From assembly GCA_032164295.1 (NCBI GenBank), contig JAJHTX010000013.1, positions 434,001 to 498,000 of the forward strand: a DNA stretch of 64,000 nucleotides, in the 5' to 3' direction. The notes under the pieces are model-generated. The model was not told the DNA's origin, searched no databases, and saw nothing but the letters and a program-made list of their open reading frames with translations. Numbering within the stretch: the first letter of the stretch is position 1; every line of letters starts with the position of its first letter. Positions 26,451 through 37,785 of this stretch are shown piece by piece. A program made the translations under genes and the position numbers. The stretch is from Inonotus obliquus. Its lineage: Eukaryota > Basidiomycota > Agaricomycetes > Hymenochaetales > Hymenochaetaceae.

Positions 26451-27605
26451 TTATATACGATGAGTATCACCACGAGCGACGTTCATTGCGCCTTTCCGAC
26501 TACCTGTGCCAAAGCCGGAACCAAGAGAAGACATCACACTCTGGAAAGCGGCATAGACAGTTTCGCTTGGTGCTGGGTGAATTGTGTTTACTGTATGAAG
26601 GATAATTCGACCCGTACGAGGACTGAATGTATAAGTTGTTGTCCTTTGTAGAGATATCAGTACGATCGAGCGCTCCAAGCCAGAATGAAACTTACACATC
26701 CCATTCGGCGCTTTCGTTGCTCAAGCCCAGCCGACTTACTCCAGAAACAAGTAGTCCAATCGTTATAGCCCGCTCACGTTGCTTGGTTTCTTTCGATGTC
26801 CCAGGTCCAGTAGGTGGATCGGAAGGCGCAGGCCCATGTGATTGTTTGCCTGAGTGGATTTGTACCTTGTTTATAGCGGCAGCGAGGTTGGTGTAGAGCG
26901 CATGCATCCCGTGGCGTAGGAAGACGGATGAGGCAACATAGAGTGGTAAACCTAAGGTAAATGCAATGACCGAGGTTCAGTTTTGTAACTGCATCCTTAT
27001 GGTTTCTCACGCACCTTCTACCTTCAGCATACGCGGGAGAGGTGCAGGAAGGGCTACAGGCGGCGTGTATTCCAATCGAATCGTTCTGGCATAGATACCT
27101 TCTTCGTCACACGTCTCACATTCATGCTCATCAACACGTCCTTTGCCCTTGTGACTGGCACCGAGAAGGTTGTGTATGTGTAATGGCAAATGATAATTGG
27201 TAGCGACAAGTCCTGTATTAAAGAATGTCGGAAGTGTCTGCTGGAGAACATCCATCGCGTGTGCTTCACGAAGGTTAGTTTCAACTATCGAACTGGATAC
27301 ATTCCGTCTGCTAGAGTATGAACGATGATTTGCGAGGCGGGTACCTAAGGACGTACCATACCTGTGCGCAGTTCCCACTCCCGGTCAGAGACATCTTCCT
27401 CGCCCTTCATCTTGGGCGGAGGCCTGTGGCGGGGACCAGGTGAGCTCGAACCAGTAGACGACGACCGATCATTAGATGCCAGCAGGAGAGCATTTGCCGC
27501 GTAGTGCCGTCGATGAGAGCGTACCCTTGAAGTAGGAGACAGTCGGGGCCATAGCCGCAAACCGGTCGACGAGCGCACCATTGTCGCGTTCACGTCGAAA
27601 CTCAT
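26451..27605 (-). CDS. Predicted mitochondrial protein, function unknown
   Basis: Not recognised with certainty. Read on the minus strand from ATG 27605, the N-terminus (MSFDVNATMVRSSTGLRLWPRL, continuing with many Arg, Ser and Thr and almost no acidic residues) looks like a mitochondrial presequence. Later exons give AMDVLQQTLPTFFNTGLVAT, YARTIRLEYTPPVALPAPLP, PLYVASSVFLRHGMHALYTN and a C-terminal YTFSPRTGRIILHTVNTIHP. The pattern of a short alpha/beta body ending in a strand-rich segment 'YTF..RTG.I..H.V..I.P' recalls small NTF2-like/DUF2358-type proteins, but this is only a suggestion. Introns are inferred near 26640-26690, 26905-27015 and 27290-27355. Stop at 26451-26453. It converges on the LysM gene. 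Confidence 0.6.
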
Positions 27606-27750
27606 CGCGACGCGAGGTTCGCACAAGAAAAACGCTATATTATGTAATCAAGCAATACAAAAAGGATTTATCTGCACATTTTCTATTGCAGAAGAATAAT
27701 CAGCACTATTGTAACAGGAGCAGAAGGTATTAAAGTGAAGAGGGCGCACG

Positions 27751-28368
27751 TCAGCTATTGATTTCTTCCAAGTATCCCTGAACGAGCAGGTGCTCAACGT
27801 CTGCCCTCCGAACCATGAACCTCTGTCCCTTTTGAAAATCAATAGCACCCAGCTCGGTCTCTATCACACCACAGTCTCTTACGACGCGTACGAGGACGTG
27901 GATTTCTTTTGGTGGACTCGATATGCTGCTTGTGATATCTAGTTCATCTGTAAAGTCCGCTCGAAAATCGACAATCATTGCGTTGTACTCGCGTAGGAAA
28001 TTCACTTCGTGTGGTGCGAGATTCGCTCTGATCTGAGGATTGGATAGAATAGGAGGTAGTGAGGCACCTTGGGACCAGTAGAGTGATTTGAGAAAGTCCA
28101 TGCGATGCTGGTGGTAAGCGAGCAGACATCTTTTGTTTCGGGCGACGGTCGCCTGGTGAATGTAGAATGACGGTGGTACAAGGCTGGGGTTTTCAGGCAA
28201 GGAATCCAGTGTGTTTTCCAAGAGTGTCTCGAGACCGCGCTGCTCGCGAATGAGCATCCGTACGAGGTTGTCATTGTATTTGAAGAGCGTGTCAGTTGCC
28301 GTCGAGCGTCGTGATTCGGTGACGAGTTGGGTCGCGAGGTCTCCGAGTTGCTTGCTTTCGCTAGACAT
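27751..28368 (-). CDS. PSF1: GINS complex subunit PSF1
   Basis: Subunit of the GINS tetramer (Sld5-Psf1-Psf2-Psf3) that joins Cdc45 and Mcm2-7 in the replicative helicase. A single uninterrupted frame of 205 residues, the usual length of PSF1, from ATG 28368. It shows the family order: FKYNDNLVRMLIREQRGLET, NKRCLLAYHQHRMDFLKSLY, NLAPHEVNFLREYNAMIVDF and the C-terminal B-domain with PPKEIHVLVRVVRDCG, FQKGQRFMVRRADVEHLLVQ, GYLEEI. It is one of the few intronless genes here. Its start faces the ULA1 gene with 174 bases between ATGs, so the two share a promoter region. Confidence 0.94.
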   Translation of the reverse strand: MSSESKQLGDLATQLVTESRRSTATDTLFKYNDNLVRMLIREQRGLETLLENTLDSLPENPSLVPPSFYIHQATVARNKRCLLAYHQHRMDFLKSLYWSQGASLPPILSNPQIRANLAPHEVNFLREYNAMIVDFRADFTDELDITSSISSPPKEIHVLVRVVRDCGVIETELGAIDFQKGQRFMVRRADVEHLLVQGYLEEINS

Positions 28369-28542
28369 GATGATTGTTTGGCGATGCCGATGTGATTTAG
28401 TGGCTGGAGAACGTTCGTCGCGTCCTGACGCGTGCCGGTGACGAGATCACGTACAGTCACGTCCCGTGCGAGCGATGGGAATGACTCCGCCAACTTAACT
28501 TACATGATCTGAATCTGATTTGCAACGACCACGACAGCGTTG

Positions 28543-30468
28543 ATGGCAAGGATGAGCGACTCTCATGATATCGAGAAGCTAACGACGGCCGTGCAACATT
28601 CCAGGTGCGTCCAATTATCTCTGCATACATCTTGTCCTTACGGGCCACCAATACAGGTCGTCATCTGTTCGACCAGACAACAAGGCTCGTAGATACGATC
28701 GTCAACTCCGGTGGGTGGTTTCAGAATGTTCATTCACACTGTGCTCTTCATGAACATGGACAATCTTGCAGGCTTTGGGCAGCATCTGGACAGAACGCGC
28801 TTGAATCCGCGCGTATCCTAGTCATCTCCGCTTCCGCCACATCTACCTCCATCCTCAAGAATCTCGTCCTACCAGGAGTCGGCCATTTCACCATACTTGA
28901 CCCAGACACTGTCTCTAGGGAAGATGCGGGAAATAATTTCTTCTTAGAAGGTCTCGATAGCGTCGACAAGAGTCGCGCCAAAGAGGCCGTCCGTCTGCTT
29001 AGAGAACTCAATGATAGCGTCGAGGGCCACGCTGATACAAGTGTATGTGGCGTTCATCCCTCGAAGTTATGTTTCGCCTAATTGAAATAACAGGACCTCG
29101 CAAGCCGACTGACGGATATCGATTATCTCGCATCCTACAATCTCATCATTGCACATAACCTCTCCGCAACTCTTCTCGACCCTCTTTCAAAACTTCTCTG
29201 GGAGGACACGACTCTTCCCCCACTCATTACTGTCCGATCTTCTGGCTTCCTTGCCGAGTTCCATGTCCAAATTCACGAGCACACTATAATCGATTCACAC
29301 CCCGAGTCAGCTCCATCGCTTCGCATTGATAAACCGTTCCCCGAGCTATTAGAACATGCCCGATCACTTAATTTTGAGACGATGAGCGCCATAGACCATG
29401 GCCACATCCCGTATGCAGTCATACTTGTTCGTGCTTTAGAGACCTGGAAGCAAACGGTGAGCATTGAGGTTCTCGGAGTCTCCTTCGATTTGTTACTCAG
29501 CCAATACATGCAGCACGAGGGTCAACCACCCAAGAGCTCAGCAGAGCGGACAGAGTTCAAAAAATCCATACAGGCTATGAAAAGGAAGGTGGACGAGGAA
29601 AACTTTGACGAGGCCGTCGCTCAGGCGTATCGCGCCTGGACTGAGACGAAAGTCCCTTACGACATTATCCAACTCTTTGACGATCCTGCTCTGAAGACAC
29701 TCGGGTCTTCTTCGCCTCCGTTTTTCCATTTGCTTGCTGCACTCAAAACATTCACCGAGCAGCCTCCATACACTCTTCCACTTTCTGCGACTCTACCGGA
29801 CATGAAAGCGGATACAAATAGTTACGTCCATCTTCAGAAGCTATACAAAGCTCGCGCAGAGCAAGAGAAGGCGCAATTTGATGAGATCCTTAGAGGACGA
29901 GGCGTGCAGGCCGACTCCGCATTGGTGGACGAGTTTGTGCGTAATGCTCACGGTCTAAAAGTTGTTCGAGGGAACAGGTGGAGTGCTCTAGATGAAGATC
30001 CTAAAGCACTTGGTAGGCGGCAATTTTCTTGAGTCTCACCCGATTTTTCTCACCAGTTCGTGAAGCAAATCTACTCTCGTCGGAAGAGACAGCAAGGGTG
30101 GCGGCTACACATCTGGCATTGTCTGCCGTCTCGCACTTCCTTTCCAAAAATCCAAGTGGCCAAGAACCGACAGAAGAACAATTGACAACTTACCTACAGT
30201 CAAATCTTCCTGAAGGGACTGAGCTGCCCGAGGCTCTACCCGTGGCCATTGGTGAAGTGTACGTCTTTCTACTGTCTCACATTTCTGTGTTTGTCTCACT
30301 CTTCGTAGCGCTCGCGCTCCAGCAGCCGATTTACCGAATACAGCAGCCTTCCTGGGTGGTTTGGTTGCCCAGGAAGCGATAAAGGTCATTACGAAACAGT
30401 ATGTCCCTGTACAAGGTACATGCGTTGTGGACCTAATTGGCAGTTGGACTGGAGTACTACGGGCATAG
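28543..30468 (+). CDS. ULA1: NEDD8-activating enzyme regulatory subunit ULA1/NAE1 (APP-BP1)
   Basis: Non-catalytic half of the NEDD8/Rub1 E1 (Ula1-Uba3), which starts cullin neddylation. ATG 28543 opens MARMSDSHDIEKLTTAVQ; after two introns comes the hallmark PDNKARRYDRQLRLW...GQ. The inactive adenylation fold follows: RILVISASATSTSILKNLVL, GVGHFTILDPDTVSREDAGN NFF, YNLIIAHNLSATLLDPLSKL, VRSSGFLAEFHVQIHEHTII, then ALETWKQT and the helical middle domain. The C-terminal exons carry AAFLGGLVAQEAIKVITKQY and end GTCVVDLIGSWTG. The Gly-rich nucleotide loop and catalytic cysteine of true E1s are absent, as expected for this subunit. Stop TAG at 30466-30468. About six introns. Confidence 0.92.
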
Positions 30469-30574
30469 AGTACATTTCCTGTATCGTAACAAAACTGTAT
30501 AACAAATCAAATGACAACACTTGGTGACCAATTATTCATATTTGATCCCGTGATTTCAACTCAACGCCTTGCTC

Positions 30575-31165
30575 ATGACTACGATACCTACGCCAGCTTG
30601 CCATGGAATGCTTGAACTCCCTTCCGCAATGGAGGAACGGTCTCGCCTAAATGAACAGCTGGGCTCTGGCGCCCATCCCGATCTTGATACCTTGTCGCCC
30701 GCGTCAAAACACATTGCACTAGGCCTTGCTCTCACTATCGGATCTGCTCTAGGGGAACTACCGCCTTCCCGCGAGCAATGTCTGACCGCGTTCACCTCAC
30801 CGAATAATGCAGGTCTCTCCGCGGGAGCACGAGCGTGGTCGAAGCATGCTCACCGATCAAGCCATCACAATGAATCTGAATCACAACCTCCTTCCGATGG
30901 TTGGTGGGGAAACCCCAAAGGGCCCGTTGCATCACTGAATTCCCATGCACTCGAGCTCTTCGACAAGATCATGCACGATGCTTCGTGGAAGAACCTACAC
31001 TGGCTACCTCATACGGTATTGGTATATGAGGTTCGCGTTGCGGAAGGATACGGTGTGCGTTGGTCGCTAGATCGCTCGCCTACCACACTACAAAGGGACT
31101 GGGTGTTTAGAGGATTTGTTGAACCAATGATGGAGAAAGGGCATGAACTTCGGTGGAGACATTGA
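30575..31165 (+). CDS. Conserved fungal protein of unknown function
   Basis: Intronless frame of 196 residues from ATG 30575 to TGA 31163-31165. It has the look of a conserved cytosolic protein: IALGLALTIGSALGELPPS, GARAWSKHAHRS, a Trp/Gly motif GWWGNPKGPVASLN, HWLPHTVLVYEVRVAEGYGV and a strongly patterned end WVFRGFVEPMMEKGHELRWR. Similar proteins are known to me only as uncharacterised fungal hypotheticals. No membrane segment, signal peptide or catalytic motif is evident. It is the last host gene before the transposon island, 106 bases after the ULA1 stop and in the same orientation. Confidence 0.75.
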   Translation: MTTIPTPACHGMLELPSAMEERSRLNEQLGSGAHPDLDTLSPASKHIALGLALTIGSALGELPPSREQCLTAFTSPNNAGLSAGARAWSKHAHRSSHHNESESQPPSDGWWGNPKGPVASLNSHALELFDKIMHDASWKNLHWLPHTVLVYEVRVAEGYGVRWSLDRSPTTLQRDWVFRGFVEPMMEKGHELRWRH

Positions 31166-32625
31166 TGGACTAGTACTAGTGGTCACGTAGGCCATGTGTT
31201 GTCTGGGCGGGCCCCTCCAGATGGACTCGGACGTGTCGTGGGTATCTGTAGGAAGATTAGTGTAGATGAACCGTAAAATACTTAGTAGCTTAGAACAGGA
31301 TGTCTGATATGAGCTACAAAAGGAGAGTGCAGATGGTGTCTAAATGAGGTATGTACATCTAACTAAGGTTAGATAGCCTATATGTGTCAGATTACAGTAG
31401 GGTGTGGCTAACATAATGTTGTATTGCATAGAAAACATACACAATACACAAAAGATATATAAAACCAGAATTTCAACCAGCATGTACAGTAGGTAAAGGG
31501 AGGAGGAAAACAACTGCAAAAGGGTATTGTAGAAGAAATCCCCCCCTCCAACTTGAGTGACCCTCTGACCCAGCAATCTAGCACTAAATGGCCCAGCCTA
31601 GATGATCCCTGTTGCAGCTTGCAACTTCTACATCTTTTGGTTTATATCTGCAAAAGGTGTGGTTTCTCTGCAGGTACTTCCTACCCAGAGCAAATAGGTT
31701 GGCTATAAATGATGGCATCTGGTCTAGCTACCAGTGTGACAATTGTCTCTGAGCCCTCCTACTTTACAGCCCTATTTATAAGGGTATTGTCATAGGAAGG
31801 CCTTTCTGGCCTCTGTAGAAGCCCATTACAGGCTCAAGACCTTATAGTCCTGCACTGCTGCCATCTGTTGCTCTCTGACTTATACAGATCTATCCTCCTT
31901 ATCTACATAACCATCTAACATCTTATCTACTGAATTGAGAAGGATTGAGACCCTAGCATACAATTATAGAGTGCCATTACAGCAACTGTACCCAGTCTGA
32001 AAGCTGCTAGGACAAGTCTACATTGTATGAACTGAAAGGTAGAGAGAATGGACTCCTATCGACACAGCACTCTAAAAAGATAATGAAGGATGGTTTGTAG
32101 ACTAGATCATGCTAGTTCGCCCAGCGAAGAAGGCAAACATGACTTACATCATATTAAGAAGAGGTTAATCTCACAGCAAATAGGAGATAGCATAACTTCT
32201 GACTAGCCTGATATTACAGAGAGCCACATATAAAATATACAGATTCTTTTTAACTGCACTAGTGAGGTAGACAGAGTAAAGAAAGAGAGAAGGAGTTTTT
32301 CCATGCTCAATGGCATGATTTAAGAGAAAAAAGAGTGGCAATTTCTCATAGTCATGCGAGACACTTTTTTAGGTGAAATTTGTATACTTACTATATATAA
32401 TGAAAATTAGCAATCTATATTTATCATCTTCTGTATATTATGTACCTGTCCTCTCTAAGACCAGATAATTAGTATTTTATAAGAAATATACCAGATAATT
32501 AAATACAGAGACTTTTTAAGTGTTATATTAGATAAATACTAAAGATATTGCATATCTAGCATACTCTATTGTTAATTATTACTGGTTGACCTTGGCCAAC
32601 TATCAAGGTTCTAAACAAGGTCTTT
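31166..32625. other. AT-rich gene-free stretch at edge of transposon island
   Basis: About 1460 bases without a credible gene. Composition shifts sharply from the coding half to AT-rich DNA. TATA-like strings are present (for example CTATTTATAAGG near 31780). A 78-codon frame on the minus strand (31576-31340) is low-complexity and not believed. Probably decayed transposon sequence. Confidence 0.5.
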
Positions 32626-33930
32626 TGTTAGAAAGGTAACATAAATTACTATTACTAAGTCTAATTAATAATCCAAAGTGATTCCAATATGAATTAGATA
32701 CAAAAAAGATTGAACACAATTACACAAGCACTACAACAGCTAATTATACTAGCAACACTGAGATCAGAAGTGTTATAATACTATAGTACCTGTAGATTAG
32801 TACATAATATAGTAGAGAAGCTACTTCGAGAGATACTAAAGAAGATAACATACTTAGCAACAATTAAAGGACAATCAAATATTATAATGAGAAATGGTTT
32901 ATTATAATAAACTATAAACTGAATACAACTGTATAGAAGACTTATGAACGAGAAGTCAGATTACTCTCATATAATAATTACTACTTTTTAATAACAATAG
33001 AAATACAGAATGTTGCTTCATAAGACAATTATCACAGATACAATGTAGCAGTACTTAACATCAATATTCTATATAGGAATGAACCTGAACATATAGCAAG
33101 AGAGTCAGCCTTTAAGTAGACTGAGTATCTAGTCTAAAGGCTTAAGCAATTATTAATAGAAGGAAGAACAGTTGTACAATTAAAGGAAGATCAACATAGA
33201 GGAATAATAAAGATCAAAGGAATCTGAGACAGACCACTAGCAGATATAGCAGTAGCACCAGGATATACTAGAGTGCAACAAGTAATTAATAATATCAACA
33301 CACCTAGAGCAATAACATTACCAAGATGGTAAAGTATAAAAACATAGACAGAGCCAATACAGACATCCGTATAGCATACAACCTAAACATTACCAAGTAT
33401 GGCATAGTTTGATTGACAGCTTCAATGCCGATTACATGTTATGAACCTTGACCATATAGTATATCATTAATGTTTAATAAAGCAGTATAAAGCTAGGTGA
33501 AAGGAGATAGAATGTTAAAGAAAGGGCTTAAATAGAAATAGGACACAAAGTATTTAGAGTTATAAGAAAATAGATATAACCAGAACCGATGTGAATAAGT
33601 CATAAAGCAATGCACAGCAGCTAGCATCAAGTATGACTAGGTCTGAAGGTAGTTACAATAAGGTCAACAAATCAACAATAGTTTATTCCTATACTAGAAA
33701 GGCATATAAAATAATATAAATAGGAGGCTATTGTAGGGCCAACCCAGCAGTGTAATCCAAGTTCAAAGACTCAGAGTAAACCTTACAAAAAGCCTCCAGT
33801 TGATTGATAAACAATTTTTACATACTGAGAACTCAATAAGTATTTGAGAGCGACACTACTTAGCTAATCAACAGTGTGAGTTGAAGCTTAGTAAAAAATA
33901 CAGATTACAGCTAGACTATCTCTCTCAACA
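32626..33930 (+). mobile_element. Degraded LTR fragment (copy C) of the element B family
   Basis: Starts TGTTAGAAAGG, as does the LTR of element B (45240), and runs co-linear with B's split LTR (45240-45658 then 59632 to about 60510). Matching landmarks include GCAAGAGAGTCAGCC (33108 and 59680), the TATA box (33715 and 60303) and AGTGTAATCC 34 bases after it. Differences from B are overwhelmingly C-to-T and G-to-A, and the U3 ORF is riddled with stops. Homology stops at about 33930, some 300 bases short of the B LTR end, so the copy is 3' truncated. Confidence 0.8.
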
Positions 33931-34151
33931 ACAGACTAAAAAAACTTCTGGACCTGATGTACTTAAGTAACAAGTCCTTCCTCCATTGAACGGATCAGAA
34001 CTTTCCTGAATACAGGAAAATGCTTTGTTTCAGCAGAACCACGGAAGTCTTGAAATATATTGATCTGGGTAATGGGAAGAAGATTACAAAAAAGTATTAC
34101 TAGCTAAGTTTATTTATTTTGAAGCACTAGCATCTTCACATATTATCCTTC

Positions 34152-34643
34152 TTGATGGGTCTTGACAAACGTCTGAAACAACCAGGCAATGATCTTCCAA
34201 ATAAAGAGAATGTCACCTCTGATGCTGGCGACATTGACAAGAAGAAGAACTTCAAGCCTTCGCCTGGTGTAGATGCCTTAAAGAAGCTTTTAAACATAAC
34301 ACCCAAAGCCAAAGCCAAAGGATCTCCGGCAGTCCCTCATGTCAAAGCTACAACTAGAAAACCAAAGAAGTCAAGTGCTGTCTCAGACAAGGTGAATACT
34401 GTCCCAATCAAATTGGTTACTGTCACAGCAGAGAGAGCAGTAGATGACTGCACATTTGCTTTCTACCTTATGCAGAATAAAAAGCTGCTCAGATATCTTA
34501 TTGCCACCCTCTTTTTGATAAAGGAAAATAGGAACAGACATGCACATCCCAGTATGTTTGATAGCAATTTCTATGCACCTGATGCACACATCACCTTCAG
34601 TAGGAAGTTAGGCTACCACAGCGATGTTTCCAAAGAGAACTAG
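34152..34643 (+). CDS. Orphan ORF, basic N-terminus, possibly transposon remnant
   Basis: Unrecognised frame of 163 residues beginning MMGLDKRLKQPGND. The first 90 residues are Lys/Pro/Ser-rich and disordered (NKENVTSDAGDIDKKKNFKP; AKAKGSPAVPHVK). The rest is ordered: LMQNKKLLRYLIATLFLI, then NRNRHAHPSMFDSNFYAPDA and FSRKLGYHSDVSKEN. After the TAG at 34641-34643 the same frame continues 16 codons (KHVEALQNVLAYFAEN) to TGA at 34692, so the stop may be a CAG-to-TAG change in a longer gene. It has balanced codons in an AT-rich repeat area. It may be a fragment of a transposon gene or a captured host exon. No function is assigned. Confidence 0.4.
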   Translation: MMGLDKRLKQPGNDLPNKENVTSDAGDIDKKKNFKPSPGVDALKKLLNITPKAKAKGSPAVPHVKATTRKPKKSSAVSDKVNTVPIKLVTVTAERAVDDCTFAFYLMQNKKLLRYLIATLFLIKENRNRHAHPSMFDSNFYAPDAHITFSRKLGYHSDVSKEN

Positions 34644-34734
34644 AAACATGTTGAAGCTCTTCAAAATGTCTTGGCCTACTTTGCAGAGAACTGAGGTTTT
34701 AAAGAATACAAGGAGGATCATTTTGCTAAAGGGT

Positions 34735-36490
34735 AATATTGGAGGCTACAATTGATATGGGCTTAATTCTGCAATTCTACCGCTTCTTCCAATTAACAAT
34801 ACTTTTGTGATTCTACCGCTTCTTACTTCTCTTTGGACCACGGTACTTCTGTTGTCCTATCTACGCCTGCAGTTTGGACGAAGTACGAGGCTTCTGCAAT
34901 TCAACAAGGCTAAGATTGATTGAGAACTGGTCCTGCATGCTTTTAGCCAGACTTCTGCGCCAATACTGAATCACTAATTCTTACGCCCGTCTTCTATCAT
35001 GGTACCGAACCACCAGGCTTCGATACCGATAATACCGATACCGTACCATCCACCCATCCTAATACCAACATTTAATAGTCTACGTTTAGTTGATACTATG
35101 CCCTCGACAGCCTATACTGAGAGAAAGGTCACAAGCTACAATCAGTCTGCCATACGTTGCTGCGAAGAGTTAGATTATTAAAAGTGTTGAAGCTCCAAGT
35201 CCAACAGTCCGCCCTTCCGAACTGTCATGCATCGATACCGACGATACCAGTGTTGATACCAGTGGCCCACTCCAGTACTGAAGTTTGTGATGTGTACTAG
35301 GTCGAGACCGCACCCTCGAAGGTCTACATTGAGAGGAAGGTTGGGAAATGAATCAGGTCTGCTGTACGCTGCTTCGATCTCGGAGGAGACCATTGATCCG
35401 ACTCGGAAGCGAAGCCAAGCAATGTCCAGTCAAGCCAGGCAACACGTACCGATAGATATTGAGGGGCACGAGCGATCTTATTGATGCCCAGGGACGATCC
35501 CAGCATACTGATTGGTACCAAGCGATAGAGTACTTCTATGCCAAGGTTGGGTTATACTAACATGTCAACTTCGGTGCATGCTGTCCGATCGCTTGGTAGA
35601 TGCCCAGACTAACGCTGCACAGATCATAATACTAGAACAAAGGTAAATCTGTATGACACGCTTCTCTGGAGAAGAAGATGACAGGGCCATTGTCAGGAGC
35701 GCCCATGCGGTAGCTTGAAACACATCCTTACTTTAGCACTGGTCGACGTTGGTACCACCACCCTACCTCGGTATCGCTCGTCATGAGTTTTCATTAGATT
35801 CTTGTCTTGTCCCACCCTATTCTTAGCTACCTCCTGATAAAACTTCTTATTTATTCATCATCTTATGTTTCCCCTGATTATATTTTTACATTTATTTTGA
35901 CCTTATGTTCCCCTTCTTGTATCGGATTGTGGTACGATTTAACTTGTAAAAATTCCCCATTTGGTATCTTGAATGGCTACGGTATTATGGTATTTATAGC
36001 CTGCATGTTCTACCGTAGCAAATCAGCTAATCTGAGAGGAGCTTCCAGAGTGAAGATTCGGGTTTTGCTCATCTTGTTCAAGTTCCCATTTGCCAGTCTC
36101 ATCTCGTAGTCGCCGGTATCGATACCGGTAGTCATCAACATCATCTTTGTAGTACTCACCCCTCGTCTCGTGACTAGTATCATTAAGAACTCTTCTTCTA
36201 CTTCGTCTTCACCTCTGCTTCATTCTTACTACCTTGATACCGAACGACAAACGACTTGGTATTAACGGATTCGTCTCAGTATCGACCGCCGCCTGCCATT
36301 TTCCCCTCTTGAGTGGTCACCTAGAGCCTCCCTGTATTACTCTATCTCGCCAGGCCTTACTACCTCTCTCGACTACCTGTCTGTGATAGTATGACTTAGT
36401 ACCGCCACATACCGGCCCTCCCAATGCACTTAAATTGTACCCCCCTCGTCTGGTACTTCTGATACCGACCGCGTTCTTGTACATTCAACG
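34735..36490 (+). repeat. RepD copy 1
   Basis: First copy of a non-coding repeat family seen four times between 34735 and 44790. Its start (GGAGGCTACAATTGATATGG) recurs at about 37789 (+) and inverted at about 42515. Middle landmarks (GATGCCCAG..GATCATAATACTAG, AACAAAGGTAAATCT, TTCTTGTCTTG) recur in copies 3 and 4. It lacks the 1.3-kb inserted unit found in the other copies and so works as an empty-site reference. Rich in GGTACC/TACCGA words. No coding capacity seen. Confidence 0.7.
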
Positions 36491-37785
36491 CGCATCAAAA
36501 TTTATGTGTCCAAATTCTTATGAAATTCTCTGTAAGGTAGTACCTCACCTCCTCCTCAAGACAGTTCAAAAATTATAGCTCATAAAATACTCTATGTAAA
36601 GATCTGATTCAAGTTCATATGTTTAAACCAGCTATGCATGTAACCATATCTAGATTTTTGTAACTCAATGTTGTGTTCTTTATGATAGAACAGGATAGTT
36701 GACTATCATGTCTACTTATAGAATCTCCTCCCCCAGCATTGCAACTACCATAACTCATCCAATTTGCTATAAAAAAATCTGCTTCCTTTTGCTAAATCAA
36801 TATTTTGATAGGCATAGCATAGTAATTGAGGTTAAATATATAGTTATATTGGTAAAATAGTTGCATTACTCTATCATATAGACCAGCACAGACCTACAGA
36901 TTTTAAACTTGATCAACCAGGAGTCAAATATAATCTTCAATGGCTTTCAGATGAGCTTCGTTTAGCTTAGGTCTTAGGACTATAAATAGTAAGTTGGATT
37001 TTCCTTTACAATAGGGTGGACCAGGCAACATAGATAATGTGCATACACTCTTTCTTGTACCATGATCATTCTACTCATCTCCTTTCCTCATCAACCACCA
37101 TCTTCACTTCAAGTGCCTGAAAATTTCCACAAGGATTTCAACACCCTTTTCTAGTACAGGTCCACAATAAAATACAATTGTAATTGCTTTTGTTTTAGGT
37201 CAATAAGAAGCAGGAAGAAGAGTGTGTGTGTAAATGACCCAACCCAGTCTTGTTGTCATGTCGCATTTTGGAACTCTCAGCTAGATAATCACATATCGCA
37301 AGTCTAAGATTTAGCAGTCATAAACTAGTTCTATAGCATCTTAAGCATCAAATGCACAGCAAAACATAAAACAGAAAGAGAAGAAGAAAGAATATGATAT
37401 ATTGCACATGCTGGAATAGTTGAGCCTTAAATATGTCTGCAGATTGAAGGCTATCAATTTGGACTGCAATGTAATGTCTAATGCTGCCAAGAGTACATTT
37501 GATATATTTTCTAAATAAGATAGGTGTTCTAATAATGATTAAATCTATAGTACTTGGTAATGTGTTATTCCAATGGCCAGAGATGTTCTGCATTCTTAGT
37601 TTATTATATACAACCCAAGGCAGATAAGAATATATTGCAGGATTTGGCATCTCAGTTCTGCAAACAGCTTATTTGTGCCTTGCTTGAAGATTTATAGCAA
37701 TGAGAAAAGCAGTAAATTATGATAATCCCAAACCAAGAAAACAATGTAATTACTACTACCACTATGTATCAGTAAAGGGAAATAT
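36491..37785. other. AT-rich spacer between RepD copies
   Basis: About 1.3 kb of AT-rich sequence with only short low-complexity ORFs on both strands. Nothing recognisable. Confidence 0.45.

Noticed and set aside
28002..28493. 163-codon ORF overlapping PSF1 on the same strand in another frame
   Set aside because: Shadow of the PSF1 coding sequence, which has full-length family similarity.
31340..31576. 78-codon ORF on the minus strand
   Set aside because: Low-complexity Leu/Tyr/Cys-rich frame in AT-rich DNA, no splice context or domain.
37348..37650. 100-codon ORF on the minus strand
   Set aside because: AT-rich, low-complexity hydrophobic frame in a repeat spacer; no conserved features.
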